A stretch of DNA of 64,000 bases. Origin: Coptis chinensis (Eukaryota; Streptophyta; Magnoliopsida; Ranunculales; Ranunculaceae). The stretch spans positions 58,346,501 through 58,410,500 of the forward strand of contig CM027381.1 in the NCBI GenBank assembly GCA_015680905.1, read 5' to 3'. This document shows positions 41,770 through 54,750 of the stretch, piece after piece. Position 1 is the first letter of the stretch, and each line of letters opens with the position of its first letter. Made by a program: the position numbers and the translations under genes. The notes beneath the pieces are model-generated. The model ran no database searches. It saw nothing but the letters and a program-made list of their open reading frames with translations, and was not told the DNA's origin.

Positions 41770-44700
41770 TATAGGCTAGAGTTTAGGGTTTAGAGTCTTA
41801 CTCCTTGTCTTATAAAGGGTTTAGTCATTGATTCTTGGAGGCTTGGAGAGTTTCCTGAGCTTTTTAGTTTTAGGACCCTTGAGTTCACTTTGACCGTTGA
41901 CTATGGCTTTGATCGTTGACGGTCGACTTTTGATAGTTTGACTTTTTGGCACTTTTTCCCAGTTGTTCCATGAGGCCCCTTTTAGGGTTATTTTCTCTCA
42001 TTTTGGCTATATAACACGTCTTTTGAGGTATCAGTTCCAGAATAGTGCTGTATCTAGAAAAAACGATAAGAACATGAGTTTTGTACAATCAATCAATCCG
42101 GTGTTTTGCATTCATTATAATGCAAGCTCATGCGAAGGTACATTTAATCAAGTGTTTTGCATTCTTTCTAATGTAGGCTCGCTTGTAGGTGTGTTCATTT
42201 AATCAATAAAGTGTTTTGCATTCATTATAATGCAAGCTCACACTCGTACGTAAGTGTATTGAGCTAAGGGTTTTGCATTCATTCAATCAATTAAGTGTTT
42301 TGCATTCATTCTGATGCAAACTCAACCGTAGATGCATTTAACCAAGTGTTTTGCATTTTATTGGTGTAGATAGTGGGGGGTTTTGGGGTTTGGAAGTTGT
42401 TCATCTTAGATGTCACTTATATGATCTAGGCTAGAGTTTAGGGTTTAGAGTCTTAGTCCTTGTCTCACAAAGGGTTTAGTCATTGATTCTTGAAGCCTTG
42501 GAGAGTTTCCGAAGCTTTTTAGTTTTTGGACCCTTGAGTTCACTTTGACCGTTGACTATGGCTTTGATCGTTGACTGTTGACTTTTGACAGTTTGACTTT
42601 TTGGAACATTTTCCCAGTTGCTCCATGAGGTCCCTTTTAGGGTCCTTTTTATCTCATTTTGGCTTTATAATACGTATTTTGAGGTATTAGTTCCAGAAGA
42701 GAGCTGTATCCTGAGAAAGAGATAAGAACATGAATTTTCTACAATCAATCAATCAATCAGGTGTTTTGCATTCATAATAATACAAGCTCACGCATAGGAA
42801 CATTCCATCAGGTGTTTTTCATTCTTTCTAACGCAAGCTCGCTTGTAGGTACGTTCATTCAATCCATCAAGTGTTTTGCATTCATTATAATGCAAGCTCA
42901 CACTCGTACGTAAGTGTATTGAGTTAAGTGTTTTGCATTCATTCAATCAACCAAGTGTTTTACATTCATTCTGATGCAAACTCAATCGTAAATGCATTTA
43001 ATCAAGTGTTTTGCATTCTATTGGTGTAGATAGTGGAGTTTTGGGGTTTGGAAGTTGTTCATCTTAGATCTCACTTATATGATCAAGGCTAGAGTTTAGG
43101 GTTTAGAATCTTAGTCCTTGTGTTACAAAAGGTTTAGTCATTGATTCTTGAAGCCTTGGAGAGTTTCCTGAGCTTTTTAGATTTTGGACCCTTGAGTTCA
43201 CTTTGACCGTTGACTATGACTTTGCTCGTTGACTGTTGACTTTTGACAGTTTGACTTTTTGGAACTTTTTCCCAGTTGTTCCATGAGGTCCATTTTAGGG
43301 TCCTTTTTATCTCATTTTGGCTTTATAAAACGTATTTTGAGGTATTAGTTCCAGAATAGAATTGTATCCTGAGAAACCGATAAGAACATGAGTTTTCTAC
43401 AATCAATCAATCAATCAGGTGTTTTGCATTAATAATAATGCAAGCTCACGCATAGGAACATTCCATCAGGTGTTTTGCATTCTTTCGAACGGAAGCTCGC
43501 TTTTAGGTACGTTCATTCTATCCATCAAGTGTTTTGCATTCATTATAATGCAAGCTCACACTCGTATGTAAGTGTATTGAGTTAAGTGTTTTGCATTCAT
43601 TAAATCAATCAAGTGTTTTGCATTCATTCTGATGCAAACTCAACCGTAAATGCATTTAATCAAGTATTTTGCATTCTATTGGTGTAGATAGTGGGGTTTT
43701 GGGGTTTGGAAGTTGTTCATCTTAGATGTCACTTATATGATCTAGGCTAGAGTTTAGGGTTTAGAGTCTTAGTCCTTGTCTTACAAAGGGTTTAGTCATT
43801 GATTCTAGAAGCCTTGGAGAGTTTCCTGAGCTTTTTTGTTTTTGGACACTTGAGTTCACTTTGACCGCTGACTATGGCTTTGATCGTTGACTGCTGACTT
43901 TTGACAGTTTGACTTTTTGGCACTTTTTCCCAGTTGTTCCATGAGGCCCCTTTTAGGGTCCTTTTGTCTCATTTTGGCTATATTACACGTCTTTTGAGGT
44001 ATTTGTTCCAGAATAGTGCTGTATCCAGAAAAAGCGATAAGAACATGAGTTTTCAACAATCAATCAATCAATCAATCAGGTGTTTTGCATTCATTATAAT
44101 GCAAGCTCATGCGAAGGTACATTCAATCAAGTGTTTTGCATTCTTTCTAACACAAGCTCGCTTGTCGGTATGTTCATTCAATCAATCAAGTGTTTTGCAT
44201 TCATTATAATGCAAGCTCGCACGTAAGTGTATTCAGTCAAGTGTTTTGCATTCGTTCTAATGAAAACTCACACGTATATGCATTTTATAAAGAGTTTGGA
44301 TTTCAATTGGTGAAGATAGTGGTAGGGTTTGGAAGTTGTTCATCTTAGATCTCACTTATATGATCTAGGCTAGAGTTTAGTGTTTAGAGTCTTAGTCCTT
44401 GTCTTTCAAAAGGTTTAGTCATTGATTCTTGAAGCCTTGGAGAGTTTCCTAAGATTTTTAGTTTTTGGACCCTTGAGTTCACTTTGACCGTTGACTATGG
44501 CTTTGATCGTTGACGGTCGACTTTTGATAGTTTGATTTTTTGGCACATTTTCCCAGTTGTTCCATGAGGCCCCTTTTAGGGCCTTTTTGTCTCATTTAGG
44601 CTATATAACACGTATTTTGAGGTAATAGTTCCTATCCAGAAAAAGCAATAAGAACATAAGTTTTCTAGAATCAATCAATCAGGTGTTTTGCATTCATTAT

Positions 44701-47071
44701 AATGCAAGCTCATGCGAAGGTACATTCAATCAAGTGTTTTGCATTCTTTCTAACGTAGGCTCGCTTGTAGGTACGTTCATTCAATCAATAAAGTGTTTTG
44801 CATTCCTTATAATGCAAGCTCACACTCGTTCGTAAGTGTATTGAGTTAAGGGTTTTGCATTCATTCAATCAATCAAGTGTTTTGCATTCATTCTGATGCA
44901 AACTCAACCGTAGATGCATTTAATCAAGTGTTTTGCATTCTATTGGTGTAGCTAGTGGGGTTTTAGGGTTTGGAAGTTGTTCATCTTAGATCTCACTTAT
45001 ATGATCTAGGCTAGAGTTTAGGGTTTAGAATCTTAGTCCTTGTATTACAAAGGGTTTAGTCATTGATTCTTGAAGCCTTGGAGAATTTCCTGAGCTTTTT
45101 AGTTTTTGGACCCTTGAGTTCACTTTGACTGTTGACTATGGCTTTGATCGTTGACTATCGACTTTTGATAGTTTGACTTTTTTACACTTTTTCCCAGTTG
45201 TTCCATAAAGCCCCTTTTAGGGTCCTTTTGTCTCATTTTGAATATATAGCACGCCTTATGTGGTATTAGTTCCAGAATAGTGCTGTATCCAGAAAAAGCG
45301 ATAAGAACATGAGTTTTCTACAATCAATCAATCAATCAATCAAGTGTTTTGCATTCATTATAATGCAAGCTCATGCGAAGGTACATTCAATCAAGTGTTT
45401 TGCATTCTTTCTAACGCAAGCTCGCTTGTAGGTACGTTCATTCAATCCATCAAGTGTTTTGCATTCATTTTAATTCAAGCTCACACGTAAGTGTATTCAG
45501 TCAAGTGTTTTGCATTCAGTATAATGCAAACTCACACGTAGATGCATTTTATAAAGTGTTTTGCATTCTATTGGTGTATATAGTGGGGTTACGGGGTTCG
45601 GAAGTTGTTATCTTAGATCTCACTTATATGATCTAGGCTAGAGTTTAGGGTTTAGAGTCTTAGTCCTTGTCTTACAAAGGGTTTTGTCATTGATTCTTGA
45701 AGGCTTGGAATCCTAAGCTTTTTAGTTTTTGGACCCTTGAGTTCACTTTGACCATTGACTATGGCTTTGATCGTTGACGGTCGACTTTTGATAGTTTGGC
45801 TTTTTGGCACTTTTTCCCAGTTGTTCAATGAGGCCCCTTTTATGGTCCTTTTGTCTCATTCTGGCTATATAACACGTCTTTTGTGGTATTAGTTTCAGAA
45901 TAGTGCTGTATCTAGAAAAAACGATAAGAACATGAGTTTTCTACAATCAATCAATCAATCAATCAGGTGTTTTGCATTCAATATAATGCAAGCTCATGCG
46001 AAGGTACATTCAATCAAGTGTTTTGCATTCTATCTAACGCAAGCTCGCTTGTGGGTACTTTCATTCAATCCATCAAGTGTTTTGCATTCATTATAATGCA
46101 AGCTCACACTCGTATGTAAGTGTATTGAGTTACGTGTTTTGCATTCATTCAATCAATCAAGTGTTTTGCATTCATTCTGATGCAAACTCAACCGTAGATG
46201 CATTTAATCAAGTGTTTTGCATTCTATTGGTGTAGATAGTGGGGTTTTGGTGTTTGGAAGTTGTTCATCTTAGATGTCACTTATATGATCTAGGATAGAG
46301 TTTAGGGTTTAGAGTCTTAGTCCTTGTCTTACAAAGGGTTTAGTCATTGATTCTTGAAGCCTTGGAGAGTTTCCTGAGCTTTTTAGTTTTTGTACCCTTG
46401 AGTTCACTTTGATCGCTGACTATGGCTTTGATCGTTGATCGTTGACTTTTGATAGTTTGACTTTTTTGCACTTTTTCCTAGTTGTTCCATGAGGCCCCTT
46501 TTAGGGTCCTTTTGTCTTATTTTGGCTATATAACACATCTTTTGAGATATTATTTTCAGAATAGTGTTGTATCCAGAAAAAGCGATAAGAACATGCGTTT
46601 TCTACAATCAATCAATCAATCAATTAGGTGTTTTGCATTCATTATAATGCAAGCTCACACTCGTACATAAGTGTATTGAGTTAAGTGTTTTGCATTCATT
46701 CAACCAATCAAGTGTTTTGCATTCATTCTAATGCAAACTCAACCGTAGATGTATTTAATCATGTGTTTTGCATTCTATTGGTGTAGATAGTGGGGTTTTG
46801 GGGTGTGGAAGTGGTTCATCTTAGATCTTACTTATATGATCTAGGCTAGAGTTTAGGGTTTAGAGTCTTAGTCCTTGTTTTACAAAGGGTTTAGTCATTG
46901 ATTCTTGAAGCCTTGGAAAGTTTCCTGAGCTTTTTAGTTTCTGTACCCTTGAGTTCACTTTGACCGCTGACTATGGCTTTGATCGTTGACCGTTAACTTT
47001 TGACAGTTTGACTTTTTGGCACTTTTTCCCTGTTATTCCATGAGGCCCCTTTTAGGGTCCTTTTGTCTCAT
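41770..47071. repeat. Satellite array, segment 3 (about eight monomers)
   Basis: Anchors GATTCTTG or close variants at about 41830, 42485, 43143, 43801, 44424, 45065, 45692, 46349 and 46900, giving periods of 655, 658, 658, 623, 641, 627, 657 and 551 bp. The long monomers carry an extra CACTCGTACGTAAG sub-repeat; the 551-bp one has lost sub-repeats. Each monomer has the TTGAC block and the TTTAGGGTTTAG block. No gene. Confidence 0.96.
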
Positions 47072-47222
47072 CACTAAACATTGGTGCTTTATTGCTTTAT
47101 TATTCTCACATCACTAAACAACAGTCGAGACATCTGCTGAACATTCACTGCTTTGTTTTCAAAAATCCTATCATTCCTTGCTTTCCAAATCCAGTAATTG
47201 AACCCATTCCACATTAGCCTCA

Positions 47223-48053
47223 TCACATCATTCTCAATTCCTTTTCCTGCGACACCGCTTCAACCCATGACACCTCCTTTTGCCAAGTAGGTTCTATTCT
47301 TCCTGCTTTGTAACCCATTTTCTCGCGAGAGATATTTCCCATACGGGACTGTGGTATAAAGCAACCATGAATGAGATGCTCCTCCGTCTCGGTTTCTCTC
47401 GGTGAGAATATACAAGTATCCGAGTCTACGACCTTTTGTTGTTTCAGTTTTCCAAAGTTTTCAAACCGCGACTTAGCCATCCAAATTAATGAAGGAATGC
47501 ACGGGGATTTTGTTTGCATACCAAACCAGCTTATGCCATCGAACTTCTTGCCTTACTCCTCTCGGACTCTCATAAGTATCCTTCATGCTATACTTTCGCC
47601 TTTTCGTAGATCACGGACCATACGATGTTATCCTCGTCACCCATAATCTCCATTTCATTTTCTATTCTTTGCCGTAATCTCACCTATTTGATTCCTTACA
47701 TTACTCCCCGAACTCCCATTTACCATCTATTATGAAATTAAACATCTTTGTAGCACGCTTGTTGCAACTTCGAATCATATAACAAATCCTCGCGGAAACT
47801 TCTCTCTTAATATCCCAAATGGATGCCATGGTTCATTCCAGAAGCTCGTTCCTCTACCATTGCCTATCTGGTGGAATACTATAGCTGCCGCTTCCTTTCT
47901 ACCTTTGAGTATATTCCTCCAACTCAACGAACAATCATTTGGTGTTTTTAGCTACCAAAAATCTCTTCCTCTGACTAGGTTCTTTTGTATCCACTATACC
48001 CACAGGTTGTCTTCCTTGGTGATGAGCTTCCATAGTGGTTTCATGGTAGCAGC
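47223..48053 (-). pseudogene. LINE F ORF2 remnant (RT thumb and zf-RVT)
   Basis: Minus-strand frame 47519-47223 includes LKQQKVVDSDTCIFSPRETE and EEHLIHGCFIPQSRMGN, the zf-RVT Cys/His segment. LINE G has CIFCWREIETEEHLFHGC, so one Cys is lost here. The remaining part to 48053 covers the region after RT (poorly kept frames near 47640-48050). It still has CAG at the codon that is TAG in LINE G (61707-61709). Confidence 0.8.
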
Positions 48054-48968
48054 TTGCGATATGGAAGGATCCAATATCCAACGCTGCCTTGTGTTCTTCT
48101 TCCTTCTCAAACTGAAAAGTGAACATTGTATCTGCATAAGGCTTCATAATAAACTTCTTTGTCCTCCATGTTCTCCCTACTATCTTCTTAACATAGTTGT
48201 AATTCAAACGTTTTCCCACAAACGACCCAACCACCAAATTCTCGAATTTTTTATTGAACTCAGTGAACTGTGAGCTCTGCACATGGATAATCTTCTTTCC
48301 ATTGATAACAGTCGGTGGAATGTAACTCCTTCATCTTTTCCAGCAGCCCCTTTCCAAATTACCTCTGCCCAAGAGCTTTTGATTCTTGATGTTCCATTAA
48401 CATTAACATTAATCGGATTTCCACTCTGTTCAGCCACCGTACTCTTTCCAATCACCTCTGAAATATCATGGTTATCAGTCCTCTCTTTTTCCCTTTCTGT
48501 TTCAGATCCTATAATATCGGTGTTCTCAGCATTGGTGATACCTTCAACTCCTCGCGTTCTTGTTTCCTTACCATATCTCAGACGCCTTCTTGTAGTTTCT
48601 TCAGCGTTTCTTGGGTGCTTTCGAGGCGTACTTCCTACTACCAAGTCATGAGTTTACTTTCCTTCACATCAAGATGCGGCTCAAGACTACACAGTATATC
48701 ATCAAGGGCAAGATCCTTTAATACTTGTTTTTCTCGCTCGAGTTATGTCCCTCTAGCGACTTTAGCCTCGCGAAAAGTCTATTCTTTTCCTGAATCTTTC
48801 TAACGAACCTACTCCGTACTTCTTGATGAAAGCAGAGTTTACTAAATCCATATCACTCTCCTCACTCGATGGTGATATACTAAAAGAGTCATCTTCCTCA
48901 TCACTAACTCTAGCTGGTGTGCTAGGGTTTATTGCATTTGAAAAACCTAAACCATGCGTTTTTTTCAT
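48054..48968 (-). pseudogene. LINE F ORF1 fragment (N-terminus and first part of DUF4283)
   Basis: Start at ATG 48968 (MKKTHGLGFSNAINPSTPAR), then SDMDLVNSAFIKKYGVGSLE as in LINE B. Frames at 48762-48968, 48204-48644 and 47935-48282 follow with frame changes. DUF4283 begins (FTEFNKKFENLVVGSFVGK, KRLNYNYVKKIVGRTWR) and runs to LDIGSFHIAS, where it is cut and fused to ORF2 sequence at about 48054. The zinc knuckle is missing. Confidence 0.85.
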
Positions 48969-49058
48969 GTTTTTTGTGTTTATTTTGTTAAAAGACCTAA
49001 CTACCCCTAAGGTTTAAAATCACCCCTTAGAACTCCCCATTAACAACTAGACAAACTT

Positions 49059-50516
49059 CTTAATGCAAACTCACACGTAGATGCATTTAATCATGTGTTT
49101 CGCATTATGTTGGTGTAGAAAGTGGGGTTTTGGGATTTGGAAGTTGTTCATCTTAGATCTAACTTATTTGATCTAGGCTGGGGTTTAGGGTTTAGAGGCT
49201 TAGTCCTTGTCTTACAAAGTGTTTAGTCATTGATTCTTGAAGCCTTAGAGTGTTTCCTGAGTTTTTGAGTTTTTGGACCCTTGAGTTCACTTTGACAGTT
49301 GACTATGGCTTTGACCGTTGACTGTTGACTTTTGACTGTTTGACTTTTTGGAACTTTTTCCCAGTTGTTCCATGAGGTCCCTTTTAGGGTCTTTTTTTAT
49401 CTCATTTTGGCTTTATAACACGTATTTTGAGGTATTAGTTCCAGAATAGAGCTGTATCCTGAGAAAGCGATAAGAACATGAGTTTTCTACAATCAATCAA
49501 TCAATTAGGTGTTTTGCATTCATTATAATGCAAGCTCACACGTAAGTGTATTCAGTCAAGTGTTTTGCATTCATTCTAATGCAAACTCACACATAGATGC
49601 ATTTAATCATGTCTTTCGGACTCTGTTGGTGTAGAAAGTGGGGTTTTGGTGTTTGGAAGTTGACCGTTGACTTTTGACAGTTTGACTTTTTAGAACTCTT
49701 TCCCAGTTGTTCCAGGAGGTCCCTTTTAGGGTCCTTTTGTCTCATTTTGGCTCTATAACACGTCTTTTGAGGTATTAGTCCCAAAATAGGGCTGTTTTCT
49801 GAAAAATCCATAATAAGAACATGAGTTTTCTACAATCAATCAATCAATCAGGTGTTTTGCATTCATTATAATGCAAGCTCACGTGTAGGTACATTCAATC
49901 AAGTGTTTTGCATTCTTTCTAACGCAAGCTCGCTTGTAGGTATGTTCATTCAATCAGTCAAGTGTTTTGCATTCATTATAATGCAAGCTTACACGTAAGT
50001 GTATTCAGTCAAGTGTTTTGTATTCATTCAATCAATCAAGTGTTTTGCATTCATTCTAATGCAAACTCACACGTAGATGCATTTAATCATGTGTTTCGCA
50101 CTCTGTTGGTGTAGAAAGTAGGGTTTTGGGGTTTGGAAGTTGTTCATCTTAGATCTAACTTATATGACCTTGGCTAGGGTTTATGGTTTAGAGGATTAGT
50201 CCTTGTCTTACAAAGCGTTTAGTCATTGATTCTTGAAGCCTTGGAGTGTTTCCTGACTTTTTGAGTTTTTGGACCCTTGAGTTCACTATGACAGTTGACT
50301 ATGGCTTTGATCGTTGACCGTTGACTTTTCACAGTTTGACTTTATGGCACTCTTTCCCAGTTGTTCCAGGAGGTCCCTTTTAGCATCATTTTGTCTCATT
50401 TTGGCTCTATGACACGTCTTTTGAGGTATTAGTTCCAAAATTTGGTTGTTTCCTGAAAAATCTATAATAAGAACATGAGTTTTCTACAATCAATCAATCA
50501 ATTAGGTGTTTTGCAT
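49059..50516. repeat. Satellite array, segment 4
   Basis: Anchors at about 49232 and 50228. A short recombinant unit lies near 49600-49680, where GTTTGGAAGTTG jumps straight to ACCGTTGACTTTTGACAG. The block 49291-49347 holds six TTGACY motifs. The right side is interrupted by LINE H. Confidence 0.94.
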
Positions 50517-50601
50517 TTTTTTTTTTTTTTGGGTAAGCGGGGTTGTTTAATTAAGAGGTCCCCTACCCCTTCCTCATAGAGGATAAAAAAAATTTGAAAT
50601 A

Positions 50602-53600
50602 TTACAATCTTAAGTACTCTTTCCCACTAGCATCTTCATACACTATTTTCTTTATATCTTTAGAAAATGACTTAGGGGTGAGTTCAATGAAGGAAACAGA
50701 TGGAATATTAGCTGCCAAACTATCAGCAAGCTTATTACACTCTCTAAACACATGAACAATTGAAACAAACTCAAAATTACTAGTTCTATTATTGATGTCT
50801 TCTATCATCTTCTTCACCCTCCATGGTTGATTCTTCTTTTGCTTTAGAAAGCTAATCACATTGGTTGAGTCTGTTTCTGCTCTAATTCTCTTTATATTAT
50901 TCATTTGCGCCAATTCCAAACCTTTTTGTACCCCTTCGAGTTCGATGAAAGCTATAGCTTCATACTGTGATTTTCCTTGTGCTGCCGCCATTACCTTTCC
51001 TTGTTCATCTCTAATCACTGCTGCCCACCCTCTCTCCTGTCCTTGTAATGTACCATCGGTGTTTAAGTTCGCAATATCTGATCCAGCTCGTTCCCATATG
51101 CACTTCTTAGTCACTGCTTCCACTGGTTCGACAAATACATTCCATCTGTGCATGAAGTCATCCCTTTCCATCCCCATTGGCATCTTCATTCTCAGAGAAC
51201 TCAGTTTAGTTCTTACTTCTTGCTTGATCTGATTCACTATCTGTTCTAGGTATTTCGTCTCATGCTTGAAGATTCGAAAATTTCTTTCCCGCCAAATCCA
51301 AAAAAAGAATGCGTTCGCTGTTAGCTTCAGCGCATCTTTTTTACTTCCTTTCCCACTCGACTTTTGTACCAGCCATTACACTTCATTCTGCCAAGTCATT
51401 GTTCTCTGCCTTACATAACCTACCATCTCCATTATATCAATCCACACATTCAATGAATACGTACATTAAAAAAATAGATGAGCTGCTGTCTCTACTTCAC
51501 GCCAGCATAACACGCAAACATCAGAATTGATCACTTTCCATTGTTTTAGTTTGTCCCTCATTTTCAGTCCCTCAGTAAAGAACATCCACCCTATAAACGA
51601 ATGTCGGGGAATCCTATTTGCGAACCATATCAGCCCATTCCATGCCTTTGGTTGTCTGAAGCTTCGCATACTCTCGTATGTTTCTTTTAAGCTGAATTCC
51701 TCATTCTGTGATGCAGCCCAAATCACCTCATCTTCTTCACTTTCTATCTTCACTTCCTGTTCCATTTGGTGAGAAATCTCACTTATGTGATGTTTGATAT
51801 GTTGTGGAACTACCCACCTTCCATTCTCAATAAAACATGATACTGTAGCAGTTAAGTTACATGTTGAAGAGAAGCGAAGTGCTTGAGGAAACTTATCTGT
51901 TAGCAATCCCGCAGGGTGCCATGGCTGATGCCAGAATTTTGTTTTCGAACCATCTCCAATCTGGTACAAGACGAAGTTGGTTGCTTTAGTTCTAAGCTTG
52001 AGTATGTTCCTCCAACTAGCCGAGCAATCAGCTGGTATGTTCATATTCCAGAACTGCTTGCCTCTTATGAGATTCTTTTTCACCCAGTCAACCCACAGAG
52101 TTTTCTTGTCGCTGGCAATCTGCCATACATGTTTGATTGTTGCAGCCTTATTCACCGTTTTCAGATCTCGAATCCCCAATCCTCCCTCAGTATACGGGTA
52201 ACACATATCATCCCAGCTGATCAAAGCACGTGATGTTTGAAGGTCAGGTCCTTTCCATAGAAAGTTCTTACATAATTTGTTTATGTCTTCAAGTATCTTC
52301 ATTGGCAGCATAAAAGAAGCAGTCCAATAGATACTCAGATTATTCAGGATTGCTTTGATTAGTTGCAGTCTTCCTGCATATGATAGAGTTTTCCCCTTCT
52401 AGCTTTGAATTCTTTTCTCCACTCTCGCATATAATGGCAGACAGTCTATAGAACTCAGCCTTGTAGTGATCAACGGTAGTCTTAGGTATTTCACTGGCAA
52501 TTCACCTACTGGGAATTGTAATGCATCTTGAATTTCATTACATTGGACCTGATCCAACCCAGCAAAGAAAATTTGGCTTTTATTGACATTCACTTCCAAC
52601 CCTGAGCACTGCTTGAACTTTGTCAGATTCTTACTTAAGCAAACAGCTGTCTCCTTCTCTCCATGCATAAAGGCAAGAAGGTCATCTGCAAATGAGAGGT
52701 GAGTAATAACAGGATCATGACATTTAAAATACAGCTTATATCTTCCATCCTCTACACTTTGCATCATTATATCATTAAACAAATCCATGACAAGCACAAA
52801 CAGATATGGTGACATGGGATCCCCTTGTCTAATGCCTCTAGTACTCTTGAAGTGCCCATACGGAGAGCCATTCAGCATAATAGAGTAGCTTGCGGTCTTC
52901 ATACATTCCTTAATCCACTCAATGAATTTTCCTGGTACCCCAATCCTCTCTAGAGCAAACAGCATAGCTTCCCATCTTACACAGTTATATGCTTTCCTCA
53001 AATCTATTTTAGCCATGCATCTGGGCGGCCCAGTATCTCTATGGTAGTTATGAACCAATTCATGAGAAAGTAGAATATTATCTTGGATACTCCTTCCAGA
53101 GATGAAAGCAGACTGGTTATGGTGTATAACTCTTGGCATAAAAGATTTCATTCTACTAGTGATAATCTTAGTGACACACTTATACACTACAGAACAGCAT
53201 GCAATAGGTTTGTAATCACTTAGGGAAGTAGGACTATGCATTTTAGCTATTAGTGTGATGCATGTTGTGTTTACCTCTGAGAGCATTCTGCCAGACCTGA
53301 AGAAATTCTGAATTGCCTTAGTGAAGCCATCACCCACAATTCTCCAACATGCCTTGAAGAACAAAGAACTAAACCCATCTATGCCTGGTGCTTTGTCATT
53401 ATCTATGTCTGCCAATGCCTCAATTATCTCATCTCTTGTTACACTGCCTTGCATTTGGTCTTGCTCCTCCTATGTAAGTCTCTCTCTTGGTCTAGCATTT
53501 TCAAAATCAGCAAAGCTTACCTCTTGCAGGTTTTGAGGACTAAACAATCTCTTATAATACTGAACACACTCCTCCCCTATTTCATTCAAGTCTTCAATGA

Positions 53601-54750
53601 CTCTATCATTTCCATCTTTCAAACAAGTAATCCTGTTTGTGTTTCTTCTAGCCTTGATCGACTTAAAGAAATATTCAGTATTATTGTCCCCCAGAATTAT
53701 GTCTTGATCTCGTGACTTTTGCTTAAGCATAGATTCTTCAGAGATTGCAGCTCTAACATACTCTCCAATGGCTTTTCTTTCTTTCATTCCTACCTCTTGG
53801 TTTGTAGGATCCACTTGTAACTCAGTTTGAACCCTATCCATGACCTTCTTTGTCTCATCAGCTCGTGTTTGTACTTTGCCCACTCTCTCTTTATTCCATG
53901 CTATTAGTTCTGCCTTTACTTGTTTCAGCCTCCTCATGAATGTGTACATTGGATTCCCTACTGCCTCCATAGCCCAAGCTTTTGCCACTGTTTCCTTAAA
54001 CCCCTCCTCCTCCACCCAAAAATTGAAAAAGCGAAAGGTTTTCTTTTTCTGATTTCTCTGATTGCATGGTCTTACCACCGTTGGTGTATGATCAGACGTT
54101 GCTCCTGGGTTTAAAAATTCTGCCTCTGTGTCTTCAATCTCACTAATCCATTCTGCATTTACTAACACCCTATCCAGTTTCCTCCATATTCTCACTCTCT
54201 GTTTATTATTCCACGTGAACTGATGACCTTTAAACCTCAAATCCACCAAACCAGCCATTGTTACACATTCTAACAGATCTTCGAAGTGTACAACCCTTGT
54301 GACAGAACCCCCAACTCTTTCCTGTGCATTAAGGACTGAGTTAAAGTCTCCTAGTGCTATCCATGGTAATGTAGTAGCAGAAAGGTTGACTAGATTATTC
54401 CACAACAATCTTCTCTCATTCCTATCATTCGATGCATATACAACTGTAATTAAAACTTCTTACCATTATTCAAAGTTCCCTCCATCGTAATACTCTGTCT
54501 GTCCTTTATGATAACTTTCAATGTACATACCTGAGGATTCCAAACCACCCATATTCTGCCCAACTCATCATCCCTATAGTTGTGTTCCCTTTCCCATCCA
54601 CAACATACCTTATTAATAATCGCCTCCATTTTTTTCTTCTTTCACTCTTGTCTCCAGCAGTCCCATAATACCTAACTCATACTTTCTGATAAGTTCTTTT
54701 GCTTCATAATGTTTGAAACCCCTCATGTTCCAGCAGCCTAAACTAATCAT
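50602..54750 (-). pseudogene. LINE H ORF2 (endonuclease, RT, zf-RVT, RNase H-like)
   Basis: Starts at ATG 54750 (MISLGCWNMRGFKHYEAKEL) with catalytic Glu in MGLLETRV. The endonuclease continues in 54408-53470 (LPWIALGDFNSVLNAQERVG, then ATSDHTPTVV). RT lies in 53454-52399: DYKPIACCSVVYKCVTKI, KIDLRKAYNCVRWEAM (motif A), RGIRQGDPMSPYLF (B) and HLSFADDLLAFMHG (C). zf-RVT is in 52311-51466 (CVLCWREVETAAHLFF). RNase H is in 51237-50602 (LNTDGTLQGQERGWAAVIRD, AETDSTNVISFL, ending KEYLRL). From 54408 to 51466 a single frame is kept, broken by stops at 53470-53472, 52399-52401 and 51466-51468. Frame changes near 54630 and 54430 disrupt the endonuclease, and one near 51300 precedes RNase H. Confidence 0.93.

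Larger units (their letters stand above)
47072..49058 (-). mobile_element. LINE F: internally deleted LINE without 3' tail
   Basis: Minus-strand member of the main lineage. The 5' end with ORF1 is present (start 48968, leader to about 49058). At about 48054 ORF1 is joined directly to the RT thumb/zf-RVT part of ORF2, so about 4 kb is missing inside. RNase H and the poly-A tail are absent; the left edge is a small rearrangement at 47071-47116. No TSD was found, and the satellite on the two sides is out of register. The zf-RVT part is very close to LINE G. Confidence 0.85.
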
